This document shows, in pieces, positions 28,141-36,352 of a stretch of DNA of 51,637 nucleotides. The first letter of the stretch is position 1; each line of letters opens with the position of its first letter. Origin of the DNA: Methanosaeta sp. PtaB.Bin039 (lineage in GTDB: Archaea; Halobacteriota; Methanosarcinia; Methanotrichales; Methanotrichaceae); assembly GCA_002067795.1 (NCBI GenBank), contig MVQI01000067.1:1-51637 (forward strand). Direction: 5' to 3'. The notes beneath the pieces were generated by a model, which was not told the origin of the DNA, searched no databases, and saw only the letters and a program-made list of their open reading frames with translations. Made by a program: the position numbers and the translations under genes.

Positions 28141-28168
28141 GCCGGCGCAGGAGTGTCCAGCCGCCGGC
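28141..28168 (+). terminator. Hairpin after the giant gene
   Basis: gccggcg (28141-28147) pairs with cgccggc (28162-28168). The sequence then runs aatccttttatc. It sits 44 bases after the stop codon. Confidence 0.5.
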
Positions 28169-28518
28169 AATCCTTTTATCAACAGAATACCGCCGAATTG
28201 AACATCATGCTTTCACAGAGTTCTTTTCTTATCGCCTTATCGATGCTCGGCGCCTCTGCCCAGATTCGGGCCAAAATCCGTACCTCTTCCTCTTGCCCTC
28301 TGGCTAATCGGGAGGATAGAGCCTCGGAATCTGAGTGCAGACATGCCCGCCGGGACGTATCCAAATTACTGCGATATCTCTGGTTTCGGATAATCAGGAT
28401 CGTTCCCGCGACTGGATCAGGTAGCCCGATGTTGATCGATCCTTGTCTGGATTACTGACTTGACGGAGAACACATAGATGAAAAGAGCGTACCAAGGTTT
28501 GACTTCCCTATGATTTGG

Positions 28519-28532
28519 TGCTCCGGTAGGGA
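28519..28532. repeat. attL core
   Basis: TGCTCCGGTAGGGA, identical to the tRNA-Glu 3' end. The integrase-operon promoter lies 30 bases to its right. Confidence 0.85.
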
Positions 28533-28544
28533 CGAAAGTCTCAT

Positions 28545-28568
28545 TTTACTTAGTAAAGACTTTATAGC
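28545..28568 (+). promoter_or_regulatory. Operator palindrome and TATA box of the integrase operon
   Basis: tttacttagtaaa (28545-28557) is a perfect odd palindrome. It abuts the TATA box tttatagc (28561-28568), which is centred 25 bases before the ATG at 28589. This spacing predicts a leaderless mRNA and repression by whatever binds the palindrome. Related palindromes lie near the other two att copies. Confidence 0.6.
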
Positions 28569-28588
28569 ATAACGATTAATTCAAGGGC

Positions 28589-29095
28589 ATGGCTGGAAAT
28601 ATCCCAGATAAAACCAGATATTCTTACATTTACCATCCAAGCCGCCCCCATAAGGAGAGATGGGAGAAGGCAGCTGCCAAAGCGCATTCACCGCTATCGA
28701 AATTCGTTGTAGAAATCGTGGATTCGTATCTCGATGCAGAATTTCAGCCAAGAGAGCTGGCCAGGGAAGCCGAGGCTCTGAGGAAGGAAAACCGCGCCTT
28801 GCGCGACGAACTGCGTCAGAAGAGTATCCTGGTTGAACGATACGAAGCCGATCTGAGGCGTTACCGATCAGCTCCGTGGAACCAGGACAGCTTCACAGGC
28901 TATCGGATGCTCAACGACGACTTGATCAGCCTCCTCCGGACCCGGGGGTGGGTGGACGGGCCGACCATCTTGAACGAGCTGGGGGTAACCAGAGATGAAT
29001 CCGAGCTGGCCAAAGCCGTTGAGAGGCAGCTTGAAGGTCTCCAGGACTTCGGCGTGATCAAGAGGGAAGGCGCTGGGTGGCGGTGGTCAGCATAA
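28589..29095 (+). CDS. DNA-binding regulator: RHH-like N-terminus, coiled coil, winged-helix C-terminus
   Basis: This 168-aa protein has residues 1-55 (RPHKERWEKAAAKAHSPLSKFVVEIVDSYL) in the strand-helix-helix pattern of ribbon-helix-helix proteins. Residues 58-92 form a coiled coil (AREAEALRKENRALRDELRQ). Residues 105-168 look like a winged helix (LISLLRTRGWVDGPTILNELG, then LEGLQDFGVIKREGAGWRW). It overlaps the integrase start by 19 bases, so the two are co-translated. The likely role is control of integration or excision. Predicted to be translated from a leaderless transcript. Confidence 0.65.
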   Translation: MAGNIPDKTRYSYIYHPSRPHKERWEKAAAKAHSPLSKFVVEIVDSYLDAEFQPRELAREAEALRKENRALRDELRQKSILVERYEADLRRYRSAPWNQDSFTGYRMLNDDLISLLRTRGWVDGPTILNELGVTRDESELAKAVERQLEGLQDFGVIKREGAGWRWSA

Positions 29096-30006
29096 CGCTT
29101 GTGGACGATTATCTGAGTGACTGTGAGATCCGGGGGATGGCCAAAGACTCCATCCCTCGTTATCGCTCAACCCTGGGGATATTCCAGGCGTTCATGGTCG
29201 GTCGTGGCTCTGAAATCCAAGAAGCAGACGGGCAGTCGTTACGTGACTTTATCGAATACTTGAGAAAGGAGCGTCGCACTACGCAGAAGACCATAGAGAC
29301 CTACTTTTCGGTCCTCTCCAGCTTTTATGATTTCTTGGCATTCGAAGGCGTGATAGATAAGAATCCAGTGCCTCCGATAAGAAAGCGCTACCTCAAGCGC
29401 TACAAAGACAATGGACCCAGGCACGAACGGCAACTAATCACAGTGGAGGACGCTGGCCGGCTGGTCAGGGCTGCTCTGATCGTCCGGGATAAGGCGATAA
29501 TAGCTTTGCTGTTCAAGACCGGAATCCGCCGTGGTGAGCTGGTCTCATTGGATGTTTCGGACGTGGACCTGATAGAGGGGAGACTAAAGCTCAAGCCGAC
29601 AGCGAAAAGATCAAACCGAGTTCTCTTTTTAGACGAAGAAGGCATGTTTCTATTGAAGCGCTGGCTGCGGGTCCGGGAAGGCGTGAATCGTCGAAATTCA
29701 CCAGCCCTATTCTTGAGCACCTGGGGCTATCGGATCTCCAGGACCGATGTCTATGAGCTGGTGACCCAGGCAGCAGAGCGCGCCGGTCTGCATGATCCTA
29801 CCTCACCCAGGATGGAGGACCACTTCTCCCCCCATTGCTGCCGGCATTGGTTCACAACGCACCTCCGGAGGGCTGGCATGGCCCGGGAGTTCATCCAGGA
29901 GCTGCGAGGGGATAGCCGGAGGGAGGCAATAGATATTTATGATCATATAGATGAAAAGGAGCTGAAGGATGCTTACCTGGCGGCCATACCGCGGTTGAGG
30001 ATATGA
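29077..30006 (+). CDS. int: Tyrosine recombinase (integrase)
   Basis: A 309-aa site-specific recombinase with an N-terminal SAM-like core-binding domain (1-95, SIPRYRSTLGIFQAFM and TIETYFSVLSSFYDFL). The catalytic domain has Arg152 (TGIRRGEL), Lys177, His253-x-x-Arg256 (HCCRHWFTTHL) and nucleophile Tyr288 (AIDIYDHI). The third His/Trp position seems replaced in GDSRRE. It would recombine the 14-bp core in tRNA-Glu with its copy. The gene is intact, not split by integration. The start is GTG at 29077 inside the preceding gene. Confidence 0.93.
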   Translation: MAVVSITLVDDYLSDCEIRGMAKDSIPRYRSTLGIFQAFMVGRGSEIQEADGQSLRDFIEYLRKERRTTQKTIETYFSVLSSFYDFLAFEGVIDKNPVPPIRKRYLKRYKDNGPRHERQLITVEDAGRLVRAALIVRDKAIIALLFKTGIRRGELVSLDVSDVDLIEGRLKLKPTAKRSNRVLFLDEEGMFLLKRWLRVREGVNRRNSPALFLSTWGYRISRTDVYELVTQAAERAGLHDPTSPRMEDHFSPHCCRHWFTTHLRRAGMAREFIQELRGDSRREAIDIYDHIDEKELKDAYLAAIPRLRI

Positions 30007-30174
30007 TGTTATGCGAATCTTCTGGCACTAATAAATATGCTTTTGCGATTTTGTTGCATCCTCAAGTGTTCGTTTGTGGCAGTGCATGCGTGGTGGTGGT
30101 TATGACAAAATCAGAATTAGTAGCACTTGATGTCAAACCGATTCTTCTTTAGATTGAAATGTTTTGAGAAGCCA

Positions 30175-30471
30175 TTACAACTCGTTGGCCTCGGCTAAAA
30201 ACCTTATATAAGATTCATAAGAATATGTGCATTCGATATAGCCTTTAAATTCCGATTTGTTTTTCATCCGCAATTGTTTATACATTTGGATAAGAAGATT
30301 ATCTGGTACCGTTTTGTGGTTAGATCCCGTGCTCATTTTTGTACCGATGTGAGTGATCTTGCCATTGACCACCAAACTATATCTATGATGATCCTTGTTT
30401 TTCAGTTTTCGGAATCCTTTGGATGTCAATGCGGCATCAATCTTATCTCTTTTTTCCGGCGTAATTTTCAC
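30175..30471 (-). CDS. HicA-like putative toxin
   Basis: The 98-aa protein reads KRDKIDAALTSKGFRKLKNK, then DHHRYSLVVNGKITHIGTKMS, then SNHKTVPDNLLIQMYKQLRM. The order of helix, small DHxxY strand, G(T/R)TKxSxG and a SNHK-like His matches the HicA-type double-stranded-RNA-binding-fold mRNA interferases as I recall them, with a longer C-terminal tail. It starts three bases after the stop of the upstream 358-aa gene, so both are on one AT-rich leftward transcript. No HicB gene is present. Confidence 0.55.
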   Translation of the reverse strand: MKITPEKRDKIDAALTSKGFRKLKNKDHHRYSLVVNGKITHIGTKMSTGSNHKTVPDNLLIQMYKQLRMKNKSEFKGYIECTYSYESYIRFLAEANEL

Positions 30472-30474
30472 CCG

Positions 30475-31551
30475 CTATCGGTCAAATAGATCTATTAGTT
30501 TCCTTTTCAAGGATAGTGCTTTTCCAGTTAGATCTTGGTCAGCCAGATCTTTATATGCAAGGTATTCGCTATATAAATCATCCATAAATAATTTTTTTGC
30601 CTTTTCTACAGTTAGATCAACTCCATACGCCCCTAATTCTTCATTTCCGACAATCCAATAATCCGATTCATTATCGTATCTTTCATAAGATAAATTTGCC
30701 TCTATTTTCGTTTTGATTTTTAGACCATTTATCGAATCGAATAGGATTTTGGTATTGGGTTCTATTTCATCCAAGTCTGAAATCTCTAGCGATCTTTTTT
30801 TATTTCCAACACCAGTTAACCGGATTGGGATCCTCTTTGCAAGATAATCTAATATTTCATGCCTCCTTTCTTCGGGCATTTGAATCCTTACCAATTTTCC
30901 AGACCAATCTTTAACAAAGAAACTTGGAAAGGGAACATCGTCCTTAATCCTAGAGATTACTCCAAAAACCTCCATTTCATAATTCTTCATTTCTTCTCTT
31001 AATAATTGCTCAACTCTTCTTTTCAAGAGTTCGTCATGCAGTTCTATTTTCGACGATTCGCCATTTATATTCTTGAAGCCGATCTCCGCATTTTTGCCGT
31101 CTGGGGGGATGAGTTGCTTGAGACAATTGAGAGTAGTTATCCTAGACCGTGGGTCTTTGATCTGGTTTTCGATTTCCGATTTTAATTGATCATAATCCAA
31201 GTCTTTGTGCGGAAGCAATCCTAGGAACTGAGAAGCTTTGCCAAATATGGGGGCCTGCGACATTATATCGCTAAGTGTTGGTGCAAGCAATTCCGGAGAG
31301 AATTCCATTGCTACACTCCCCTCTTTAAAATCAACTTTTAATTTATAAAGTTCTTCGATTTTCTTGGTTCGTCTGCCTGCGATCCGAGATTCTTCAGCGT
31401 TTGCAATAGAATAAACCAGACCCTGCACATTAAGCAGGATCTTTCCTAAGAGTTGGGCCGGAGCATTGCTCAATGAGATTGATCCGCCCCCCAGTTTATA
31501 CACTATCTTTGGAGGCTCTAATGTGCTTCGCTCAATGTCCTCCTGCGACAC
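30475..31551 (-). CDS. Unknown 358-aa protein paired with the HicA-like gene
   Basis: I cannot name the family. The N-terminal part has GGGSISLSNAPAQLLGKILL, then KVDFKEGSVAMEF, a pattern I associate with uncharacterised accessory-region proteins. The middle (VFGVISRIKDDVPFPSFFVK, then RIPIRLTGVG) looks like a small beta-barrel. The end (NEELGAYGVDLTVEKAKKLF, then LTGKALSLKRKLIDLF) resembles C-termini of proteins encoded just before HicA-like toxins, and could be the neutralising part. The GTG start at 31551 has a TATA box (tataatta, reverse strand, about 31573-31585) about 28 bases upstream, so it is probably leaderless. An antitoxin role is inference. Confidence 0.5.
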   Translation of the reverse strand: MSQEDIERSTLEPPKIVYKLGGGSISLSNAPAQLLGKILLNVQGLVYSIANAEESRIAGRRTKKIEELYKLKVDFKEGSVAMEFSPELLAPTLSDIMSQAPIFGKASQFLGLLPHKDLDYDQLKSEIENQIKDPRSRITTLNCLKQLIPPDGKNAEIGFKNINGESSKIELHDELLKRRVEQLLREEMKNYEMEVFGVISRIKDDVPFPSFFVKDWSGKLVRIQMPEERRHEILDYLAKRIPIRLTGVGNKKRSLEISDLDEIEPNTKILFDSINGLKIKTKIEANLSYERYDNESDYWIVGNEELGAYGVDLTVEKAKKLFMDDLYSEYLAYKDLADQDLTGKALSLKRKLIDLFDR

Positions 31552-31793
31552 CGCCCTTATGTCAACCTATCAAATAATTATATCTTTTGCTATCCAGAGT
31601 CTAATTGCTTCTTCGATCGCGATTTTGATATTCCCCTTCTTCATCCCATCTGCCTCGGAACTATCATTGAACAAGGTCAACCGTGTAGTCTAAGTCGATT
31701 TTCTTAACCGGACTGCCGATAGCGTGCCGAACCCTGGCCAGATCGGCGCGATCTCCATCCGTTTAAAAAACTATTCCTTATGAGTGATAAATG

Positions 31794-32534
31794 TCACGTC
31801 CGATTGATGGCTTCATATTTCTCTTGTTGGAGAATTTCAGAGACGGGAGGATTCTTTGCGTCGCACGGCTTCCACTTGTCTGCTATCTTGCTGGCGATAA
31901 TGAAGGATATGCCGGGCCTTCTTAAAGGATAACAATCGCCTTCAGGACATCCTTTAGCCTCGCAACACCTTTCACATCCGGATTTCAATGTACTATAGAC
32001 AAGCTTGTGCAACTCGACAAGCTGATGCCAAGGCTCGGAGTTAATCTCGTCACTCCATTCTTCCCAGAATTTGGCCTCATCAAGACGCTGGCGTTCTTCT
32101 CCAATCTTTTCTAGTGTTCGCAAATGCCTAGCCGATTCGTAATACATTCTAGAGTAGATCGTGAAATCGTCTTGTTTTATACCGCGCTTCAATTTCTTTT
32201 GCTGCCGCTGTTGGGCTCTGTATTTGTCCAGCATGGCCAAAGTGGAATGAAATACAAGCAAGCTGCGCCTATATTGATATACGTCTTTTCTAAGACGGAC
32301 GAGCTTTTTCATCTTTCTTGATCCTTCTCTCACAGGGACCTCTTCTTGTTCGACGAGGCCTTTCTCCTCCATTGGTTTTATTATCCGCTCTGACAGTATT
32401 GAAGGAATGAGTTTTTTTAGTTTCATCTTTCCACGAATGAATTTTCGATCATGCCATTCACCATCTGCGAGGCTATCCAAAAATACCAGCTGCTGCCCTG
32501 TCAACAAATCACTATCATTCAATGTTCGCAACAT
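31794..32534 (-). CDS. Winged-helix protein with a C-terminal cysteine cluster
   Basis: The 246-aa protein opens with a winged-helix-like region (about 8-80, QQLVFLDSLADGEWHDRKFI, then MEEKGLVEQEEVPV). A basic coiled-coil stretch (85-170) follows, then CERCCEAKGCPEGDC near residue 190, a probable metal site. The same CPEGxC turn occurs in the N-terminal part of the helicase at 33063-35612. It is divergent from the rightward operon with only 54 bases between start codons, as expected of a regulator of that operon. Confidence 0.5.
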   Translation of the reverse strand: MLRTLNDSDLLTGQQLVFLDSLADGEWHDRKFIRGKMKLKKLIPSILSERIIKPMEEKGLVEQEEVPVREGSRKMKKLVRLRKDVYQYRRSLLVFHSTLAMLDKYRAQQRQQKKLKRGIKQDDFTIYSRMYYESARHLRTLEKIGEERQRLDEAKFWEEWSDEINSEPWHQLVELHKLVYSTLKSGCERCCEAKGCPEGDCYPLRRPGISFIIASKIADKWKPCDAKNPPVSEILQQEKYEAINRT

Positions 32535-32557
32535 GATGAGAACATTTGTTGTACTTG

Positions 32558-32568
32558 TTTTATATCTT
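32558..32568 (+). promoter_or_regulatory. TATA box of the rightward replication/packaging operon
   Basis: ttttatatc is centred about 27 bases before the ATG at 32589, so the first gene is likely leaderless. It lies in the 54-bp gap shared with the leftward winged-helix gene. Confidence 0.55.
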
Positions 32569-32588
32569 TTGCGGTAGTCGTTGACTCT

Positions 32589-32753
32589 ATGGCGCGATCA
32601 AAACACAACGAGCGAATGTGCGACGCAATCTCCCTGCGAGTGTCGCCGGCACAGCGTGCATTTTTGGAAAAATTGGCGGAAAAGCGTAAGGTCAACTTTT
32701 GTGAAGCGGGCAGAATGGTTATCGATGCGGCAATGAATCAATCAGGCGAATGA
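32589..32753 (+). CDS. Small ribbon-helix-helix-like regulator
   Basis: A 54-aa protein in which AISLRVSPAQRAFLEKLAEKR and NFCEAGRMVIDAAM have the strand, helix and helix layout of CopG/Arc-type repressors. The start at 32589 is set by the TATA box. Its TGA overlaps the next ATG (ATGA), the first in a chain of such overlaps. Likely the autoregulator of the operon. Confidence 0.55.
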   Translation: MARSKHNERMCDAISLRVSPAQRAFLEKLAEKRKVNFCEAGRMVIDAAMNQSGE

Positions 32754-33043
32754 AAATGAAACAGCGAGACCCTGTGGTGGCCCCGCACAAAACAGATTGT
32801 CAAACATCAAGCGGGCTTTCCTTAGATATAAGCCATTCGCTAAGACCACTTCGGGTGGGTGAGGAGGGGCGAGGCCTACTGATCAACGTCCATAGCTCAG
32901 GGGGGCAATGCGTAGCGGAATTCTGCTTTGGTGCAATTGCGCTCCCACACGAGATGTTCGGCCGACTTCACCCGCTGATAGGAGAGCGGGTCGGCATCTT
33001 GAACTTGAGCGGCTACCGGGTCAGATGCCTGGAGCGGCAGTGA
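32750..33043 (+). CDS. Unknown 97-aa protein
   Basis: No recognised family. The second half (GRGLLINVHSSGGQCVAEFC, then IGERVGILNLSGYRVRCLE) looks like a small beta-barrel. It is translationally coupled to the preceding regulator by a 4-base overlap and lies 19 bases before the helicase gene. Confidence 0.5.
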   Translation: MKMKQRDPVVAPHKTDCQTSSGLSLDISHSLRPLRVGEEGRGLLINVHSSGGQCVAEFCFGAIALPHEMFGRLHPLIGERVGILNLSGYRVRCLERQ

Positions 33044-33062
33044 CTCTTGCCATCGAGACAGA

Positions 33063-35612
33063 GTGGAATACCAGATGGCCGGGAGTGATTTGAAAGTGAT
33101 CGCTGCTCACCATTTCTGCATAAAGTGGCCGGAGGGCGCCCCACTGTGTGCGGTTACAATTGACTACGGACCGGAGTCAGTATTTGAGAGCATAGACCCG
33201 GGCACTCGGTCCAAGGTCTTTGGGCAGTGCGTAAGAACGCTTGCAGGTGGCCTATTCTGGAAAGGGCTAACGGTCGATGAGGCGATGGCCTACCTCGCCA
33301 ATGAATGGTGGCCAGACGGGAACCATGTCGACTTCTTCCCTGATTGGGAGCAAGCTCACGAGGCGGTTCTCGATGTGGCCCAAAATGGGATTGTCTGCAA
33401 TCGGGGTCCTTGCCCAGAAGGTTACTGCGAGCGCGATAAATGTGACTTTCCGGCTGCGGCCCTGGAGGCAGACTGGTTCGATCCGGGAGCTCCGCTGTCA
33501 CAGTCGGCCCAAGTCCAGAGCAAAATAGGGCGCGGCGATAAAGAGACGCAGGCAACCATTTTAGTACGATTGGTAGAAGAGTCCGGTGCGGAGCTATGGC
33601 ACACGCCAGCCCGGGAGCCATATATCACAGTGGCCGTCTCGGGTCATCAGGAGAACTACCGGCTTGACTCAGAGGCGGCAAGGGACTGGATCGGTAGGCT
33701 GTTCTATCAGGAACAGAGAAAGATCACATCAAATCAGTCGTTATATGATGCCCTGGGAGTCCTGCGAGGCCGGGCACTCTTCGACGGGCCCGAATATTCG
33801 ACATACTGCAGGGTGGCTCGCTATGATGGCCTGATATATATAGACCTGGGCCGGTCGGAATGGGACGCGATAGAAGTATCGGCCGATGGATGGCAGGTGA
33901 TCCAGCAGCCGCCAGTTAGATTCATCCGGCCTTCTGAGCTGCTGCCAATGCCACTCCCGGAGAGAGGAGGAACGTGGGACGATCTCCGGGCGCTGGTGAA
34001 CGCGCAGGAGCAAGACACGTGGATCCTGATGATGGCCTGGCTGGTTCAGGCTTTCTGGCCAGGTGGGCCCTATGCTCATCTGGTCTTGGTAGGGGAGCAG
34101 GGATCAACCAAATCCACAGTAAGCCGAATACTGAAGCGGCTCGCCGATCCCAGCAAAGGGGGGCTATGGGGACGGCCAAGAGATCCTCAGAGTCTCTTGA
34201 TTCAGGCCCTCTGGGCCCGAGTGGTAGGGCTCGACAACCTTTCTGGTGTTGTAGATGGGTGGCTCTCGGACACGCTTTGCGGGCTGTCCACCGGGACGGC
34301 CACTGGGCAGCGGCGGCTCTATACAGATTTCGATCAGGCCATCTTGGAAGTTATGCGGCCGGCCCTGATAAATGGAATTGACATCATACTCCCCCGAGGA
34401 GACCTTGCGGACCGGGCCATTGTCCTGGAGCTCATGCCAGTGAAGAATCGGAGACGTGCAGATGAGATTGAAGCCGACTTTTCGCGGGTATGGCCCGAGG
34501 TTCTGGGGCTCGTCCTGGATGCGACAGCGGCAGGTCTTCGCAATGCCGAGAAGGTGGATCTATCCGATCTGCCCCGGATGGCAGATTTTGCGGCCTGGAT
34601 TATAGCATGCGAGGAAGCCCTACCCTGGGATCCAGGAGAGTTCAAGGCCGCCTATGCCAGAAATCGGCTGGGAAGGGCGCTTGAACAGGTGATGATAGAT
34701 CCCTTTGCCAGGGCCATTTATGATATGCTGCAGGAGAATCCTGACCCCATCACATCCACCCCAGCCGGCTTCCTGGCAATGCTTGAGTTACGAGCAGGCG
34801 TGGACACGGCCCGCCGGCCAAATGGGTGGCCAGCAGATCCAGCCAGGTTGGGGACAAAGCTTCGCCGGATAGCTCCAACACTCCGGTATGCCGGGATCAG
34901 CATAGAGATCTCCAAATCTGATGGCAAACGAATGATATGGGCCAGCTTGGAGAGTGACGGTAACAGGGACGGTAGGGACGGTAGAGGGTCAGTAAAAGGG
35001 ACGGTAAAAACGGTAGGCTTCGATCTCAGGGACGGTATGGACGGTAATTCTTACTTTAATTCTGTAAAGAAAAAAGGGGAAGATAAGGAGAGCAAAAGAG
35101 AACCAGATAGAAAGTGCGGGGAAAATACCGTCCGTACTGTCCATACCGACCCTGATCAGCAAGCTGCGCATGAATCAGACAGGGACGGTAACAAAGTTAA
35201 CAGGGACGGTAAGGGTCAGTACAGGGACGGTACTGAGCTTAAGATAATCCGAGTCATGATAGATCTTCCCCAGTTCGCAGGGACAAACGGTCGGATTTAC
35301 GGCCCATTCAAGCCCGGGGATGTGGCCACAATACCATCCTTGAACGCTGCCGGACTCATTAAGAAAAACGCGGCCTGTTTGGTCAATTCGAGCATAAAAG
35401 CCGCCCCTGGACAGATCTCAGCCGAGCTCCGGGATGCAGTTGAAGAGCTGGAAAAGTCGGGGCGTCCCGTCGTACCATTCACTTTGGGCCAACGACTTCG
35501 ACGGCCGATGCTGGGCTCGGTGGTCCAGGAACTCAAGTTCCTGGGCTACCGTGAAACCAAGGAAAAAGATCCAGCATCGAAAATGCCGCTCTGGCGGAGG
35601 GCGGAAGCATGA
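33063..35612 (+). CDS. Virus-type replicative helicase/ATPase with GINS-like C-terminal module
   Basis: A 849-aa protein. The N-terminal 180 residues include a cysteine cluster (CNRGPCPEGYCERDKC), possibly zinc-binding. The ATPase core has Walker A GEQGSTKST (about 347-355), VVGLDNLSGV as Walker B region and a sensor stretch LPRGDLADRAIVLEL, like phage primase-helicase ATPases. A helical lid ending RLGTKLRRIAPTLRYAGI recalls D5-type C-termini. A low-complexity Asp/Gly/Arg linker (about 635-725) is encoded by the repeats at 34955-35232. The last 120 residues hold IRVMIDLPQFAGTNGRIYGP, then FKPGDVATIP, very like the B domain of archaeal GINS51/Sld5, and a winged helix. It probably unwinds element DNA. 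The start is GTG at 33063 or ATG at 33075. Confidence 0.75.
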   Translation: MEYQMAGSDLKVIAAHHFCIKWPEGAPLCAVTIDYGPESVFESIDPGTRSKVFGQCVRTLAGGLFWKGLTVDEAMAYLANEWWPDGNHVDFFPDWEQAHEAVLDVAQNGIVCNRGPCPEGYCERDKCDFPAAALEADWFDPGAPLSQSAQVQSKIGRGDKETQATILVRLVEESGAELWHTPAREPYITVAVSGHQENYRLDSEAARDWIGRLFYQEQRKITSNQSLYDALGVLRGRALFDGPEYSTYCRVARYDGLIYIDLGRSEWDAIEVSADGWQVIQQPPVRFIRPSELLPMPLPERGGTWDDLRALVNAQEQDTWILMMAWLVQAFWPGGPYAHLVLVGEQGSTKSTVSRILKRLADPSKGGLWGRPRDPQSLLIQALWARVVGLDNLSGVVDGWLSDTLCGLSTGTATGQRRLYTDFDQAILEVMRPALINGIDIILPRGDLADRAIVLELMPVKNRRRADEIEADFSRVWPEVLGLVLDATAAGLRNAEKVDLSDLPRMADFAAWIIACEEALPWDPGEFKAAYARNRLGRALEQVMIDPFARAIYDMLQENPDPITSTPAGFLAMLELRAGVDTARRPNGWPADPARLGTKLRRIAPTLRYAGISIEISKSDGKRMIWASLESDGNRDGRDGRGSVKGTVKTVGFDLRDGMDGNSYFNSVKKKGEDKESKREPDRKCGENTVRTVHTDPDQQAAHESDRDGNKVNRDGKGQYRDGTELKIIRVMIDLPQFAGTNGRIYGPFKPGDVATIPSLNAAGLIKKNAACLVNSSIKAAPGQISAELRDAVEELEKSGRPVVPFTLGQRLRRPMLGSVVQELKFLGYRETKEKDPASKMPLWRRAEA
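34955..35232. repeat. Iteron-like AGGGACGGTA array within the helicase gene
   Basis: Seven exact copies of AGGGACGGTA start at 34965, 34974, 34997, 35028, 35181, 35202 and 35223; the last three are spaced exactly 21 bp. Near-copies lie at 34955, 35007 and 35037. Inverted partial copies (taccgtcc at 35126, taccgaccct at 35144) sit in between. agggtcagt precedes a copy at both 34985 and 35212. The encoded peptide is a low-complexity linker, so the constraint seems to act on DNA. It is a candidate replication origin. Confidence 0.6.
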
Positions 35613-35749
35613 TCCCCAAGTGCCGAAACCAACTACGGAATCACAAAACGAGAAAGAACCTGCGGCGGCGTCAAGCCCGACGAGATAAACCGGACATACT
35701 GGGCTACAACCAGAGTCACTACGACACGCCCCAGGGCGAGGAGAGCTGA
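35609..35749 (+). CDS. Small, very basic 46-aa protein
   Basis: Reads MIPKCRNQLRNHKTRKNLRR onward and ends GEES. It overlaps the helicase stop by ATGA, has GGAGGGCGG upstream, and its own TGA lies three bases before the next ATG, so it fills the operon gap exactly. No family is recognised. Its charge suggests nucleic-acid binding. Confidence 0.5.
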   Translation: MIPKCRNQLRNHKTRKNLRRRQARRDKPDILGYNQSHYDTPQGEES

Positions 35750-35752
35750 GAG

Positions 35753-36352
35753 ATGGGCCGACCGTGTGGACCATGTCACGATCCGAGACGAATTGAAATA
35801 GATCGCCGATTGCTGAATAAGGAGATTAGCGGCGAAACGTTTCGTCTCCTATCGTCGGAGTTCGGCTTTTCCGAGATAGCCCTCCGTCGTCACCTGGCCC
35901 GCCACCTGACAGTTGACCTTGCTGCTGTCCAGGCCGCAAAAGAGGACGCCCGGCAAAAGGCCCTAGCCGAGGCCCATGATCGAGAACTCGAAGCCGTGAA
36001 GGCTGACATGAGAGACAGCACGGCGGCCCGGTTGGAGAACTGTGAAAATTTCTTTGACCAACTCCGGATCATTAGAGAGGCAGCAGCGAAGCAGTTGGAT
36101 AAGGCCGAAGGAGCAGATGACCCTCGGGGGACTCTGGCAGCAATCCGGGAGCTGAGGGAGCTGGTCCGCCTGTGGGCTGAGATAGACGGAAAAATCCGTA
36201 GCCAGCAGATCAACGTTGTTGTGGATATCTACAGCAGCCCGCAATGGATCGAGGCGGGCCGAGCCCTGGCCGAGATCCTAGAGCCCGAGAGCCCTGAGCT
36301 TAGGCGGAGGGTGGCAGAGCGGCTGCACGCCCTGGCGGAGGCGTCCCGATGA
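35753..36352 (+). CDS. Terminase small subunit-like protein
   Basis: A 199-aa protein directly upstream of the terminase ATPase, overlapping it by ATGA. The N-terminus CGPCHDPRRIEIDRRLL is followed by a helix-turn-helix (SGETFRLLSSEFGFSEIALRRHLARH) that could recognise packaging-site DNA. A long coiled coil and a C-terminal helical part complete it. Gene order and HTH support a small terminase. A plain regulator is the alternative. Confidence 0.65.
   Translation: MGRPCGPCHDPRRIEIDRRLLNKEISGETFRLLSSEFGFSEIALRRHLARHLTVDLAAVQAAKEDARQKALAEAHDRELEAVKADMRDSTAARLENCENFFDQLRIIREAAAKQLDKAEGADDPRGTLAAIRELRELVRLWAEIDGKIRSQQINVVVDIYSSPQWIEAGRALAEILEPESPELRRRVAERLHALAEASR

Larger units (their letters stand above)
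20224..28518. mobile_element. Putative left-hand integrated unit carrying the giant surface-protein gene
   Basis: The unit is bounded by two copies of the tRNA-Glu 3'-end core (20224-20237 and 28519-28532), both within the longer 20-mer atttggtgctccggtaggga. Each copy is followed at the same distance by a TTACT(T)AGTAA palindrome, so both look like left ends of related elements. The unit holds a 7-kb gene, a possible small leftward gene and no integrase. It could be a decayed or cargo-only element integrated in tandem. The alternative is that the left copy is a relic of an older, larger element. Confidence 0.45.

Noticed and set aside
28153-28458. 101-codon frame after the giant gene
   Set aside because: It begins inside the terminator-like hairpin and has no domain pattern.
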